A DNA stretch of 64,000 nt from Methanocaldococcus sp. (GTDB lineage: Archaea; AGJL01; Methanococci; Methanococcales; Methanocaldococcaceae), in the NCBI RefSeq assembly GCF_024490875.1, contig NZ_JACCLX010000008.1:28013-92012 (forward strand), in the 5' to 3' direction. Of this stretch, positions 44,284 to 51,810 are shown piece after piece. The first letter of the stretch is position 1; each line of letters opens with the position of its first letter. The position numbers and the translations under genes were made by a program. The notes beneath the pieces are model-generated. The model searched no databases. It had not been told where the DNA came from and saw only the letters and a program-made list of their open reading frames with translations.

Positions 44284-44577
44284 TTGAACGGGATTAGGAG
44301 AATAGTATTAGATATATTAAAGCCACACGAACCGAAAATAACAGAGATGGCTTTACAATTAACATCTCTCCCTAATATAGATGGTGTAAATATTACTGTT
44401 TATGAAATAGATAAAGAAACTGAAAATGTTAAAGTAACAATTGAAGGAAATAATTTAGATTTCGATGAGATTCAAGAAATTATTGAAAGATTAGGTGGGA
44501 CAATACATAGTATAGATGAAGTTGTTGCAGGTAAAAAAATTATTGAAGAAGTTAAAACTCCACAAGATAGACATTAG
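44284..44577 (+). CDS. DUF211 family protein
   Basis: 97-residue ferredoxin-fold protein of the archaeal DUF211 family: [20 protein letters not shown] at the N-terminus and [20 protein letters not shown] near the end match my memory of the family. TTG start at 44284 with AGAGGGAT ahead. Function unknown; members form oligomers and have been seen to bind metal or small ligands in structures, which cannot be judged here. Followed by engB. Confidence 0.8.
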   Translation: MNGIRRIVLDILKPHEPKITEMALQLTSLPNIDGVNITVYEIDKETENVKVTIEGNNLDFDEIQEIIERLGGTIHSIDEVVAGKKIIEEVKTPQDRH

Positions 44578-44630
44578 TATATTCTATTTTTAATATAACT
44601 ATTTTAATATTTAAATAAAAAGGGATAGAT

Positions 44631-45275
44631 ATGAATAATTTTTTTGAAAAATACAAAAATTTAAAAGAAAAATATGAAAAAAAGAAAAAACCAAAAGTTA
44701 TAGTTATTGGTAGAAGTAATGTAGGAAAATCGACTTTTGTTCGATTAATTACTGGTAGAAAAGATGTTAAAGTAGGAAAAAAGCCAGGAGTAACATTAAA
44801 AATTAATGAGTATGATATGGGAGATTATATATTGGTTGATATGCCTGGCTTTGGACATATGGCTGGAATTCCAAAAAAAGTTCAAGAAAAAATTAAAGAT
44901 GAGATTGTTCATTACATAGAAAATCATGCTGATGAAATAGCTGCAGCAGTTCAAATAATAGATACAAAACCATTCATTGAAATAGTGGAAAGATGGGATA
45001 AAAGAGGGGAGATTCCAATTGATTTAGAGATGTTTGATTTTATAACAGATTTAAAAATAAGTCCTATTCTTGTGGCCAATAAAATGGACAAAATAAAAAA
45101 AGAAAAGTGGGATGAAATTTTAGATAGTATTTGCGAGTATTTAAAATGCCAACCTCCTTGGCATCAGTGGAAATTTATAGTTCCAGCGATATTAAAAAAA
45201 GGAATAGGTGTTGATGAAATAAAAAAGAAAATTAATGAAAGAGTAAGATTGTATAAAAAACTGTATGAAAAATAG
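44631..45275 (+). CDS. engB: GTP-binding protein EngB (YihA family)
   Basis: 214-residue TRAFAC GTPase linked to ribosome assembly. G1 [17 protein letters not shown]2 Thr in [10 protein letters not shown]3 DMPGFG, G4 NKMDKI, G5 VPAILKKG. Normal order, unlike the permuted GTPase at 7619. GGGATAG precedes the ATG. Confidence 0.92.
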   Translation: MNNFFEKYKNLKEKYEKKKKPKVIVIGRSNVGKSTFVRLITGRKDVKVGKKPGVTLKINEYDMGDYILVDMPGFGHMAGIPKKVQEKIKDEIVHYIENHADEIAAAVQIIDTKPFIEIVERWDKRGEIPIDLEMFDFITDLKISPILVANKMDKIKKEKWDEILDSICEYLKCQPPWHQWKFIVPAILKKGIGVDEIKKKINERVRLYKKLYEK

Positions 45276-45277
45276 AG

Positions 45278-45323
45278 AAGTCATTGCAATCCTCACTTTT
45301 CAGATTGCAACGCAAAATGACTT
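45278..45323. terminator. Strong hairpin between convergent engB and rps10
   Basis: Arms AAGTCATTGCAATC and GATTGCAA-CGCAA-AATGACTT pair over 14 bases with a 5-base bulge and an 11-base loop. It fills the 79-base gap between two convergent stops. It starts three bases after the engB stop. It can act on both transcripts, as a two-way terminator or 3'-end stabiliser; archaeal termination usually relies on T tracts, so the role is inferred. Confidence 0.5.
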
Positions 45324-45354
45324 ATGGTACTATATTATTTTAAAAAAGACCGTT

Positions 45355-45660
45355 TTATCTAAATTGTATCTCTATTTGAACATTGTCAGGAATTTTTATT
45401 TTCATAATGTGTCTTAAAGCTCTTTCATCTGCATCAATGTCAATCAATCTTTTATGGATTCTTAAAGTCCATCTGTCAAAAGTTGATGATCCTTCTCCAT
45501 CTGGACTCTTTCTTGTAACAACTTTTAATACTTTTGTAGGTAATGGAATTGGTCCTGAAATATCAACTCCAGTTTTCTCTGCAATCTCTTTTATTTGCCT
45601 ACATATTTCATCTAAAATTACATGATCTGTGCTGGATAACTTAATTCTTGCTCTTTGCAT
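45355..45660 (-). CDS. rps10: Ribosomal protein S10
   Basis: 101 residues of the universal uS10: [57 protein letters not shown]. Normal length. Last gene of the minus-strand transcription/translation superoperon, 72 bases after the EF-1A gene. Confidence 0.96.
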   Translation of the reverse strand: MQRARIKLSSTDHVILDEICRQIKEIAEKTGVDISGPIPLPTKVLKVVTRKSPDGEGSSTFDRWTLRIHKRLIDIDADERALRHIMKIKIPDNVQIEIQFR

Positions 45661-45732
45661 ACATTATCCCCTTTTATAATAATTTAAAATACAAAAAAAA
45701 TAAAAAAAGTTAATTAAAAAGGTTTAAAAAAT

Positions 45733-47019
45733 TTATTTGTTCTTAGGTTTAACATCAATTGCCATACCAGCAGCGATTGTCATTCCCATATCTCTAATAG
45801 CGAATCTTCCTAACTGTGGAATTTCTCTGACATTTTCAATAACCATTGGTTTTGTTGGTTTAATTCTAACAACTGCTGCATCACCTGTCTTTAAGAACTG
45901 TGGATTTTCTTCAATAACTTGTCCAGTTCTTGGGTCTAATTTCTTCAATAACTCAACGAATGTACATGCAACTTGTGCTGTGTGTGCGTGGAAGACAGGT
46001 GTGTAACCAACAGTAATTGCAGTTGGGTGTTGTAAGACAACGATTTGAGCTGTGAATTCCTCTGCAACTGTTGGCGGATTGTCTGGATGTCCGCAAACGT
46101 CTCCTCTTTTGATGTCTTTCTTACTAACTCCTCTAACGTTAAATCCAATGTTATCTCCAGGCTCTGCTTGCTGAATTGGCTCGTGGTGCATTTCAATAGA
46201 CTTAACTTCTCCTTGGACACCAGCTGGTTCGAATACAACTTTATCTCCTGGTCTTAAAATACCAGTTTCTACTCTTCCAACTGGAACAGTTCCTACTCCT
46301 GTAATTGAATAGACATCTTGAATTGGAATTCTTAATGGTAAGTTGACAGGTTTTTCTGGTGGTTGGAACTTATCTAATGCCTCAACTAATGTAGGCCCTT
46401 TATACCATGGCATGTTTTCTGATCTCTTAACAATGTTGTCTCCTTTTAAGGCTGCTGTTGGAATAAAGTCAATTTGATCTGGATTATATCCTAATACTCT
46501 TAATAATTGCTCTGATAACATTTTTTTCATTTTTTCGTATTCTTCTTGACTGTAATTAACTGTATCCATTTTGTTAATTGCAACTACAATTTGTTTTATA
46601 CCTAATGTTCTTGCTAAAAACATGTGTTCTCTTGTTTGTGGTTGAATTCCAGTTTTAGCATCGTTAACATCAACGACTAAAACTGCTGCATCAGCTTGTG
46701 AAGCTCCTGTAATCATGTTTTTAATGAAGTCTCTGTGACCTGGACAATCAACGATTGTAATTTCATATTTTTTAGTTTCGAATTTTTTGTGAGCTACATC
46801 AATTGTAACTCCTCTTTCTCTTTCTTCTTTTAAGTTGTCCATAACATAAGCAAACTCGAATCCTGCCTTACCTCTTTCTTGAGCTTCTCTTCTTAATTTT
46901 TCTAATAACTGTGGATCAATTGCTCCACTGTCGTATAATAATCTTCCAACAGTTGTTGACTTACCTGCATCAACGTGTCCAATAAATGCTACATTTAATA
47001 CTGGTTTTTGCTTTGCCAT
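45733..47019 (-). CDS. tuf: Translation elongation factor EF-1 alpha
   Basis: 428-residue GTPase that delivers aminoacyl-tRNA. G1 [19 protein letters not shown], effector [16 protein letters not shown]3 [13 protein letters not shown]4 NKMD, tRNA-binding C-terminal barrels ending [15 protein letters not shown]. Separated from fusA by 183 bases with its own TATA-like tracts and a palindrome in the leader. GGTGATAA precedes the ATG. No intein. Confidence 0.97.
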   Translation of the reverse strand: MAKQKPVLNVAFIGHVDAGKSTTVGRLLYDSGAIDPQLLEKLRREAQERGKAGFEFAYVMDNLKEERERGVTIDVAHKKFETKKYEITIVDCPGHRDFIKNMITGASQADAAVLVVDVNDAKTGIQPQTREHMFLARTLGIKQIVVAINKMDTVNYSQEEYEKMKKMLSEQLLRVLGYNPDQIDFIPTAALKGDNIVKRSENMPWYKGPTLVEALDKFQPPEKPVNLPLRIPIQDVYSITGVGTVPVGRVETGILRPGDKVVFEPAGVQGEVKSIEMHHEPIQQAEPGDNIGFNVRGVSKKDIKRGDVCGHPDNPPTVAEEFTAQIVVLQHPTAITVGYTPVFHAHTAQVACTFVELLKKLDPRTGQVIEENPQFLKTGDAAVVRIKPTKPMVIENVREIPQLGRFAIRDMGMTIAAGMAIDVKPKNK

Positions 47020-47059
47020 ATTTTATCACCAATTTTTCTTTTATTTTTTGCCAAAATGG

Positions 47060-47078
47060 TGTTAAGTTTAACTTAACA
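47060..47078. promoter_or_regulatory. Palindrome in the EF-1A leader
   Basis: TGTTAAGT-TTA-ACTTAACA, perfect 8-base arms, about 40 bases ahead of the EF-1A start. Minus-strand TATA-like tracts (AAAGATATATATACC near 47139-47153) lie upstream, so the palindrome would be in the leader mRNA or next to the transcription start. Role unknown. Confidence 0.4.
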
Positions 47079-47202
47079 AAGTTGGAATAAGAATACACAA
47101 TTTGTGGTTTGTGGTGATATAAATATTAGTTAAGGGGTATATATATCTTTTGGTTTAGTTATAATAAAATCTTAAAAATATTATTTAAAGAAATATTAAA
47201 AA

Positions 47203-49383
47203 TTACTCTGTTTTAAGACCTTTTCTTTCTCTAATCTGTCTAATTAATTGCTCTTGCATTTCTCTTGGAACTCTCTCATATCCTGCAAACTCTATACTCC
47301 ATAGACATCTTCCTTGGGTAGCTCCTCTAATAGCCCCTGCAAATCCAAACATCTCTGCAACTGGACACTTAGCTTTAATTATTGTCATATCTCCTTCCTG
47401 TTCCATATCTAATATCTGTCCTCTTCTATTGCTAATTTCTCTCATTGCAGCTCCCATATAGTCCTGTGGGGTATTAATATATACATATTGCATTGGCTCT
47501 AACAATACTGGATTTGCTTGCATCATTGCATCTCTGATACCAAATCTTGCCGCTGGAATAATTTGTGCTGGACCTCTGTGAATTGCATCCTCGTGTAATA
47601 CTGCATCTATTAACTTAACTTTAACTCCTTGACATTTTTCACCAGCTAATGGTCCATTTCTCATAGCCTCTTTGAATCCTTGAATAATTAATTCCTTAAC
47701 TTCATCTAAATGAACAATACCTCTTGTCATATTTACTAAGACATTACCTTCATAGATGCACATTACTCTTTTAGCCTCTTCTGGATCCATTCCAGCCTTG
47801 ATTAACTCTTGAACAATTTTATCATCTAACTTTCTCTTGGTATCTACATCTGGTATTTTACCTTCTTTATATGCTTGTAATACTCCCTCCTCTAATGGCT
47901 CAACTACGAAGTATAGTTTGTTATGCTTGTTTGGAGATTTACTCTCAACTATTGGTGATTTTCCTGTTACTGTTTCTCTATAAACTACTATTGGTTGTCC
48001 AACTTCAACAGGAATTCCTGCATCTCTCTCAATTTTAAGCTTTGTTATAATTTCAATGTGTAACTCTCCCATTCCACTTAATAAGTGTTCTCCTGTTTCT
48101 TCATTAATTTCAACTCTGACAGTTGGGTCTTCCCTTGCTACTTGTCTTAAAACTTCAATTAATTTTGGTAAATCTTTTGTGTTCTTTGCTTCAATAGCTA
48201 CTGTAATAACTGGCTCACTTATGTGGGTTATTGCTTCAAATGGCTCTATAATTTTATCTGGAGAACAGATTGTTTCTCCTGCTGATGCCTCCTTTAAACC
48301 AACTAATGCACAGATGTTTCCTGCTGATATACTTTCAACTGGAATTCTCTCTGGACCCATGAAGACAGAAACTTGCTGAATCTTTGCTTTTTGCTGGCTA
48401 TTTACCATATATACTTCGTCTCCCTGTCTGACTCTACCACTGAATAATCTACAAACAGAAACAGCCCCTGCGTGTTTATCTACGATAATTTTGGTAATTA
48501 CCCCTGCTAATGGACCATTTGGATCACAGTTAAGCATTGCCTTACCAACATCTGAATTTAAGTCTCCTTTCCATAGGTGTGGAATTCTATACTTCTGAGC
48601 CTCTGGTGGGCTTGGTAAGTGTTTAATAACCATATCTAAAACAACTTCATGTAATGGAGCTTTTTCAGCCAATTCTTTCTGTCTGTCTTCTTCACAATAT
48701 TTAATTATGTCTTTAAATGTTATTCCACTCTTTTTCATAAATGGTACAGAAATTGCCCAGTTGTGATATGCTGAACCAAAAGCAACACTACCGTCTTCAA
48801 CTCTTACTAACCACTTATCCTTGAATTCCTCAGGAGCCATCTTCTTAATTAGGTTGTTAATGTCATTGATAATCTTAATAAATCTGTTTTGTAATTCTTC
48901 AGGTGTTAATTTTAACTCATTAATTAATCTATCTACCTTGTTTATGAATAAAACTGGCTTAACTCTCTCTCTTAATGCCTGTCTTAATACTGTCTCTGTT
49001 TGTGGCATAACTCCTTCTACTGCACAAACTACGACAATTGCTCCATCAATTGCTCTCATAGCCCTTGTAACGTCTCCACCGAAATCAACGTGTCCAGGAG
49101 TATCAATTAAGTTAATTAAATACTCTTTTCCTTCATAAGTGTGAACCATTGAAACGTTTGCTGCGAATATTGTAATTCCTCTTTGAGCCTCTTCTTCATC
49201 AAAGTCTAATGCCAACTGTTCCCCAGCCAATTCTTTTGAAATCATTCCTGCTCCAGCCAATAAGTTATCTGACAATGTAGTTTTACCGTGGTCAATGTGA
49301 GCACAGATTCCAATGTTTCTAATTCTATCATACTTTTCCATCAATTCCTTAATTTTAGCAATCATTTTTGCTCTTTTTCCCAT
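47203..49383 (-). CDS. fusA: Translation elongation factor EF-2
   Basis: 726-residue translocase. G1 [20 protein letters not shown]2 [11 protein letters not shown]3 [17 protein letters not shown]4 NKVDRL; diphthamide histidine in the domain IV loop [16 protein letters not shown] region ([12 protein letters not shown]). The Dph6-like protein in this window finishes that modification. AGGTGAAA precedes the ATG. No intein. Confidence 0.97.
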   Translation of the reverse strand: MGKRAKMIAKIKELMEKYDRIRNIGICAHIDHGKTTLSDNLLAGAGMISKELAGEQLALDFDEEEAQRGITIFAANVSMVHTYEGKEYLINLIDTPGHVDFGGDVTRAMRAIDGAIVVVCAVEGVMPQTETVLRQALRERVKPVLFINKVDRLINELKLTPEELQNRFIKIINDINNLIKKMAPEEFKDKWLVRVEDGSVAFGSAYHNWAISVPFMKKSGITFKDIIKYCEEDRQKELAEKAPLHEVVLDMVIKHLPSPPEAQKYRIPHLWKGDLNSDVGKAMLNCDPNGPLAGVITKIIVDKHAGAVSVCRLFSGRVRQGDEVYMVNSQQKAKIQQVSVFMGPERIPVESISAGNICALVGLKEASAGETICSPDKIIEPFEAITHISEPVITVAIEAKNTKDLPKLIEVLRQVAREDPTVRVEINEETGEHLLSGMGELHIEIITKLKIERDAGIPVEVGQPIVVYRETVTGKSPIVESKSPNKHNKLYFVVEPLEEGVLQAYKEGKIPDVDTKRKLDDKIVQELIKAGMDPEEAKRVMCIYEGNVLVNMTRGIVHLDEVKELIIQGFKEAMRNGPLAGEKCQGVKVKLIDAVLHEDAIHRGPAQIIPAARFGIRDAMMQANPVLLEPMQYVYINTPQDYMGAAMREISNRRGQILDMEQEGDMTIIKAKCPVAEMFGFAGAIRGATQGRCLWSIEFAGYERVPREMQEQLIRQIRERKGLKTE

Positions 49384-49505
49384 AACTTTTCACCTTTATT
49401 TTTAGTAGTTTATTATTTGTTGAGATTATCTATTAGTTAGATTATAAAAATAGTATAAAAAGGTTATTAGTGACAAAGAAGTTATAAATAAATTTATTAA
49501 AGGAT

Positions 49506-50081
49506 TTATCTTGCAGATTGAGCAACTCTCTCTGTTTCTTCTTTCTTTCTAACTGCATAACTTTTCTGAATATCTCCTCTTGCTGCTGCAATAATTTCTT
49601 CAGCTAAAGCTTCTTCAATAGGTTTTTTACTTTTATGAGCAGCCATATATGCCCCTAATGCAATGTTTCTTAAAGCAACATCAATTCTTCTTAATGAGGA
49701 ACAATCAACTGACTGTAAATATACAATACCTCCATAGGAAATTCTTGTAGTATCTTCTCTTGGACCAGCATTTTCTATGGCATCAACTAAAACTTGAATT
49801 GGATTTTGTTTAGTTCTTTTTTCAATAATTTCAAATGCTTCCTCAACAATTTTTAAGGCTTTTAATTTTTTACCAGTGTTTTCTTCTCTTCTCATAACTT
49901 TATTTACCAATCTTTCAACAATATTCATCTTTGCTTTTTCAAACTGTCTTTTTGTGTATCTTCCAGCAGTATGTGGAACATAGATTGGTGTTAAATTTAT
50001 ATAGTTTCTTAAACCAGGGTCTCTAACTACAACATCTTTAGTACTCCACTTTCCAAATATCTTAATTTCATCGAGTTCCAA
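49506..50081 (-). CDS. rps7: Ribosomal protein S7
   Basis: 191-residue uS7 that binds the 3' domain of 16S rRNA: archaeal N-terminal extension [20 protein letters not shown], then core [20 protein letters not shown] and [20 protein letters not shown]. Follows rps12 by 46 bases; AGGTGATAA precedes the ATG. Confidence 0.96.
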   Translation of the reverse strand: MELDEIKIFGKWSTKDVVVRDPGLRNYINLTPIYVPHTAGRYTKRQFEKAKMNIVERLVNKVMRREENTGKKLKALKIVEEAFEIIEKRTKQNPIQVLVDAIENAGPREDTTRISYGGIVYLQSVDCSSLRRIDVALRNIALGAYMAAHKSKKPIEEALAEEIIAAARGDIQKSYAVRKKEETERVAQSAR

Positions 50082-50126
50082 GTTATCACCTCATTTAAAA
50101 TAATAAAGTCTTTGATTTTATAGAAT

Positions 50127-50573
50127 TTATCTTTTAATTTTCTCTTGTCTACCTCTTACTAACTCTCTCAATGAGTTTCTACCAACCATTATAACTTTAT
50201 ACTTAACTCCTGGGATATCCCCTTTAGCTCTTGGCCCCTTAGGACCACCAATACCTTCAATAATAACCTCATCGTGCTCATCAATGAAGTTTATTGCATG
50301 ATTTCCTGGACAGAATGCAGTAACTACTCTTCCATTTTTAATTAATTGGACTCTTACACATTTTCTGATACCGGAGTTTGGCTGCTTTGCCTCTAATCCT
50401 ACCTTTTCAATAACAATACCTTTTGCCATTGGTGCTCCTTCTAATGGATCATACTTCTCTTTTAACCTTAAAACTCTTCTAACATAATTGTAATCGTGCC
50501 ATCTGCACCACTTTCTTTTTAATCTTAACTTTCTTCCAGCAAATTCTCCTCTTGGTGATTTACTTCCACTCAT
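50127..50573 (-). CDS. rps12: Ribosomal protein S12
   Basis: 148 residues of uS12 (archaeal long form): [40 protein letters not shown] with the conserved PNSA-like decoding loop, [28 protein letters not shown] fixes ATG 50573 rather than the in-frame GTG at 50582. Confidence 0.96.
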   Translation of the reverse strand: MSGSKSPRGEFAGRKLRLKRKWCRWHDYNYVRRVLRLKEKYDPLEGAPMAKGIVIEKVGLEAKQPNSGIRKCVRVQLIKNGRVVTAFCPGNHAINFIDEHDEVIIEGIGGPKGPRAKGDIPGVKYKVIMVGRNSLRELVRGRQEKIKR

Positions 50574-50600
50574 AATCGTCACCTTTTAATATTTTTAAAT

Positions 50601-51158
50601 TTATTCAGTATTAGTTTTAGATATATTTTTATTTGATGATTGTTCATTAGATTTTTTTAGACTTTTCTGTGACTGAGGAAATCTTTTTTTATTAAAATTT
50701 CTTTTAAATTTTTTATTAATTTTCTGATTTTCAACGATAACTTTTATTTGTGTAATTTTAGTATGTCTTTTTAAAATATTTAAAGCTCTCTCTAAGTTTT
50801 TACCTTTTTCTCCAAAAACTGCTCTTCTAACTTTTGGATTTATTTTAATAAATGCTACTACATCTTTTCCTACTCTTTTAATCCAAACGTCCTCTAAAGG
50901 TATAGGAGCAAAAATATTTCTTATGAATTTTCTCCAATCTTCTGAGTATTCAATTATATCAACTTTCTTTCCAAATTTTTCTTCTGCAACTTTAACGTTC
51001 TCTCCTCCTTTCCCAATTGCTGCTCCTATATCTCCTTCTTTTACAATGAATGCTACTCTTTCATCATTTAATATACAATCAAGTATTGGAACATTAGCAA
51101 TTTTTTCAAAAAATCCAATCTTCATAATTTCTTCTGTAGTTAATCTAACCTTAGCCAT
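50601..51158 (-). CDS. nusA: NusA-like transcription elongation/termination factor
   Basis: 185 residues: two KH domains without the S1 and N-terminal parts of bacterial NusA, the archaeal form. KH GxxG loops are GAAIGKGGENVKVAEEKFGK and RAVFGEKGKNLERALNILKR. The C-terminal 40 residues are basic and Asn/Lys/Ser-rich (KKFKRNFNKKRFPQSQKSLK), a disordered extension. TAATG joins its ATG to the L30e stop. Confidence 0.9.
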   Translation of the reverse strand: MAKVRLTTEEIMKIGFFEKIANVPILDCILNDERVAFIVKEGDIGAAIGKGGENVKVAEEKFGKKVDIIEYSEDWRKFIRNIFAPIPLEDVWIKRVGKDVVAFIKINPKVRRAVFGEKGKNLERALNILKRHTKITQIKVIVENQKINKKFKRNFNKKRFPQSQKSLKKSNEQSSNKNISKTNTE

Positions 51159-51472
51159 TATTCACCACCTTCTTTTTTCTCTACAAGCTCCATAATGTTT
51201 GATAATCCTTCATCAAGAACTAAAAGAGCAGCAACTGGGAAAGGTTTTCCACATACAGCCCCCAATTCTAATGATGTTATTTTATGTTGATAGACAGGAA
51301 TGTTTGATAATTTAGCATAATATTTTACATCTTCCTCTAAATCCTTAGGAATGTTTCCAGCTATAACAACTAACTTACCTTCACCGTGTTTAATAAATTT
51401 TATTGTTCTTCTTGAACCTAAAATTACTTTACCAGTATCTACTGCAAGTCTAATTGCTCTATTTACATCCAT
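51158..51472 (-). CDS. rpl30e: Ribosomal protein L30e
   Basis: 104-residue eL30 of the L7Ae/L30e/S12e kink-turn-binding fold: [68 protein letters not shown] fixes ATG 51472; the ATG at 51490 overlaps the Shine-Dalgarno. First gene after a promoter and a 130-base leader with two hairpins. Confidence 0.94.
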   Translation of the reverse strand: MDVNRAIRLAVDTGKVILGSRRTIKFIKHGEGKLVVIAGNIPKDLEEDVKYYAKLSNIPVYQHKITSLELGAVCGKPFPVAALLVLDEGLSNIMELVEKKEGGE

Positions 51473-51498
51473 ATTTTCCCTCCTTCTCATTTTTTACT

Positions 51499-51569
51499 CC
51501 GGAGGGATTTCTTAGGACTTCCGCAATTTAAAATAGACATTGCTATGCGAAAGCCCTAATCCCTACCGG
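51499..51569 (-). ncRNA. Conserved-looking leader hairpin upstream of L30e
   Basis: GC-rich island. On the minus strand CCGG-T-AGGGATT pairs with AATCCCT-CCGG, and AGGGCTTTCGC pairs with GCGGAAGTCCT through 11 base pairs, two of them G-U. On the plus strand these two would be A-C mismatches, so the structure belongs to the minus-strand RNA. A 4-base bulge (AAGA) separates the two stems; the loop has a small ATAG/CTAT stem. It ends 27 bases before the L30e ATG, leaving the Shine-Dalgarno free. A leader regulator (for example L30e autoregulation) or a processed RNA are both possible. Confidence 0.6.
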
Positions 51570-51572
51570 TTA

Positions 51573-51605
51573 TAACATTATTACTGTTATTGTCTTATAA
51601 TGTTA
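51573..51605 (-). promoter_or_regulatory. Second leader hairpin of the L30e operon
   Basis: Nine-base arms TAACATTAT and ATAATGTTA around a 15-base loop, directly upstream of the GC-rich hairpin at 51499-51569. It sits at the predicted 5' end of the L30e transcript. Confidence 0.5.
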
Positions 51606-51624
51606 GTTTTCGAATAATAGTTTC

Positions 51625-51641
51625 TCTATATTTATATACTT
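51625..51641 (-). promoter_or_regulatory. TATA box of the L30e operon
   Basis: Minus strand reads AAGTATATAAATATAGA after CCAAA, a consensus-like TATA box; predicted start near 51603. It gives the L30e-NusA-S12-S7-EF2 part of the superoperon its own promoter, separate from the RNA polymerase genes. Confidence 0.6.
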
Positions 51642-51686
51642 TTTGGAATAGTAAATAATAGCAAATTGAAGAGTTAAACTATATAA

Positions 51687-51745
51687 AAGGTCAGAGAAGG
51701 GCGTGCTCATCATTTATTCAGCACATCGATGTATCATCATCCCCA
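51687..51745 (-). ncRNA. C/D box guide sRNA
   Basis: Minus strand, in order: C box ATGATGA (51734-51740), 12-base spacer TACATCGATGTG, D' box CTGA (51718-51721), 4-base gap ATAA, C' box ATGATGA (51707-51713), 12-base spacer GCACGCCCTTCT, D box CTGA (51691-51694). Both C boxes are exact, both D boxes exact, and both spacers have the 12 bases required of archaeal box C/D sRNAs that guide ribose 2'-O-methylation. GGGG and CC flank it, and TTTTATA follows. A TATA-like minus-strand tract near 51775-51790 could promote it. Targets not established; the D spacer predicts AGAAGGGCGTGC. Confidence 0.9.
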
Positions 51746-51810
51746 AATTTTATTTAAAGACTTAATAAAAATAGAGATATATATAAAAATAAATTTTTAA
51801 TATAAATACT

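Noticed and set aside
45945..46238. Long open frames on both strands inside EF-1A and other ribosomal genes
   Set aside because: Shadows of highly biased coding sequence; no ribosome sites and no recognisable protein.
51499..51569. A kink-turn in the L30e leader
   Set aside because: The bulge AAGA is not followed by the tandem G-A pairs that define a kink-turn, so only a structured leader is claimed.
51574..51810. A protein gene in the gap between rpoA2 and rpl30e
   Set aside because: No frame with a ribosome site; the stretch is explained by a promoter, hairpins and the C/D box RNA.
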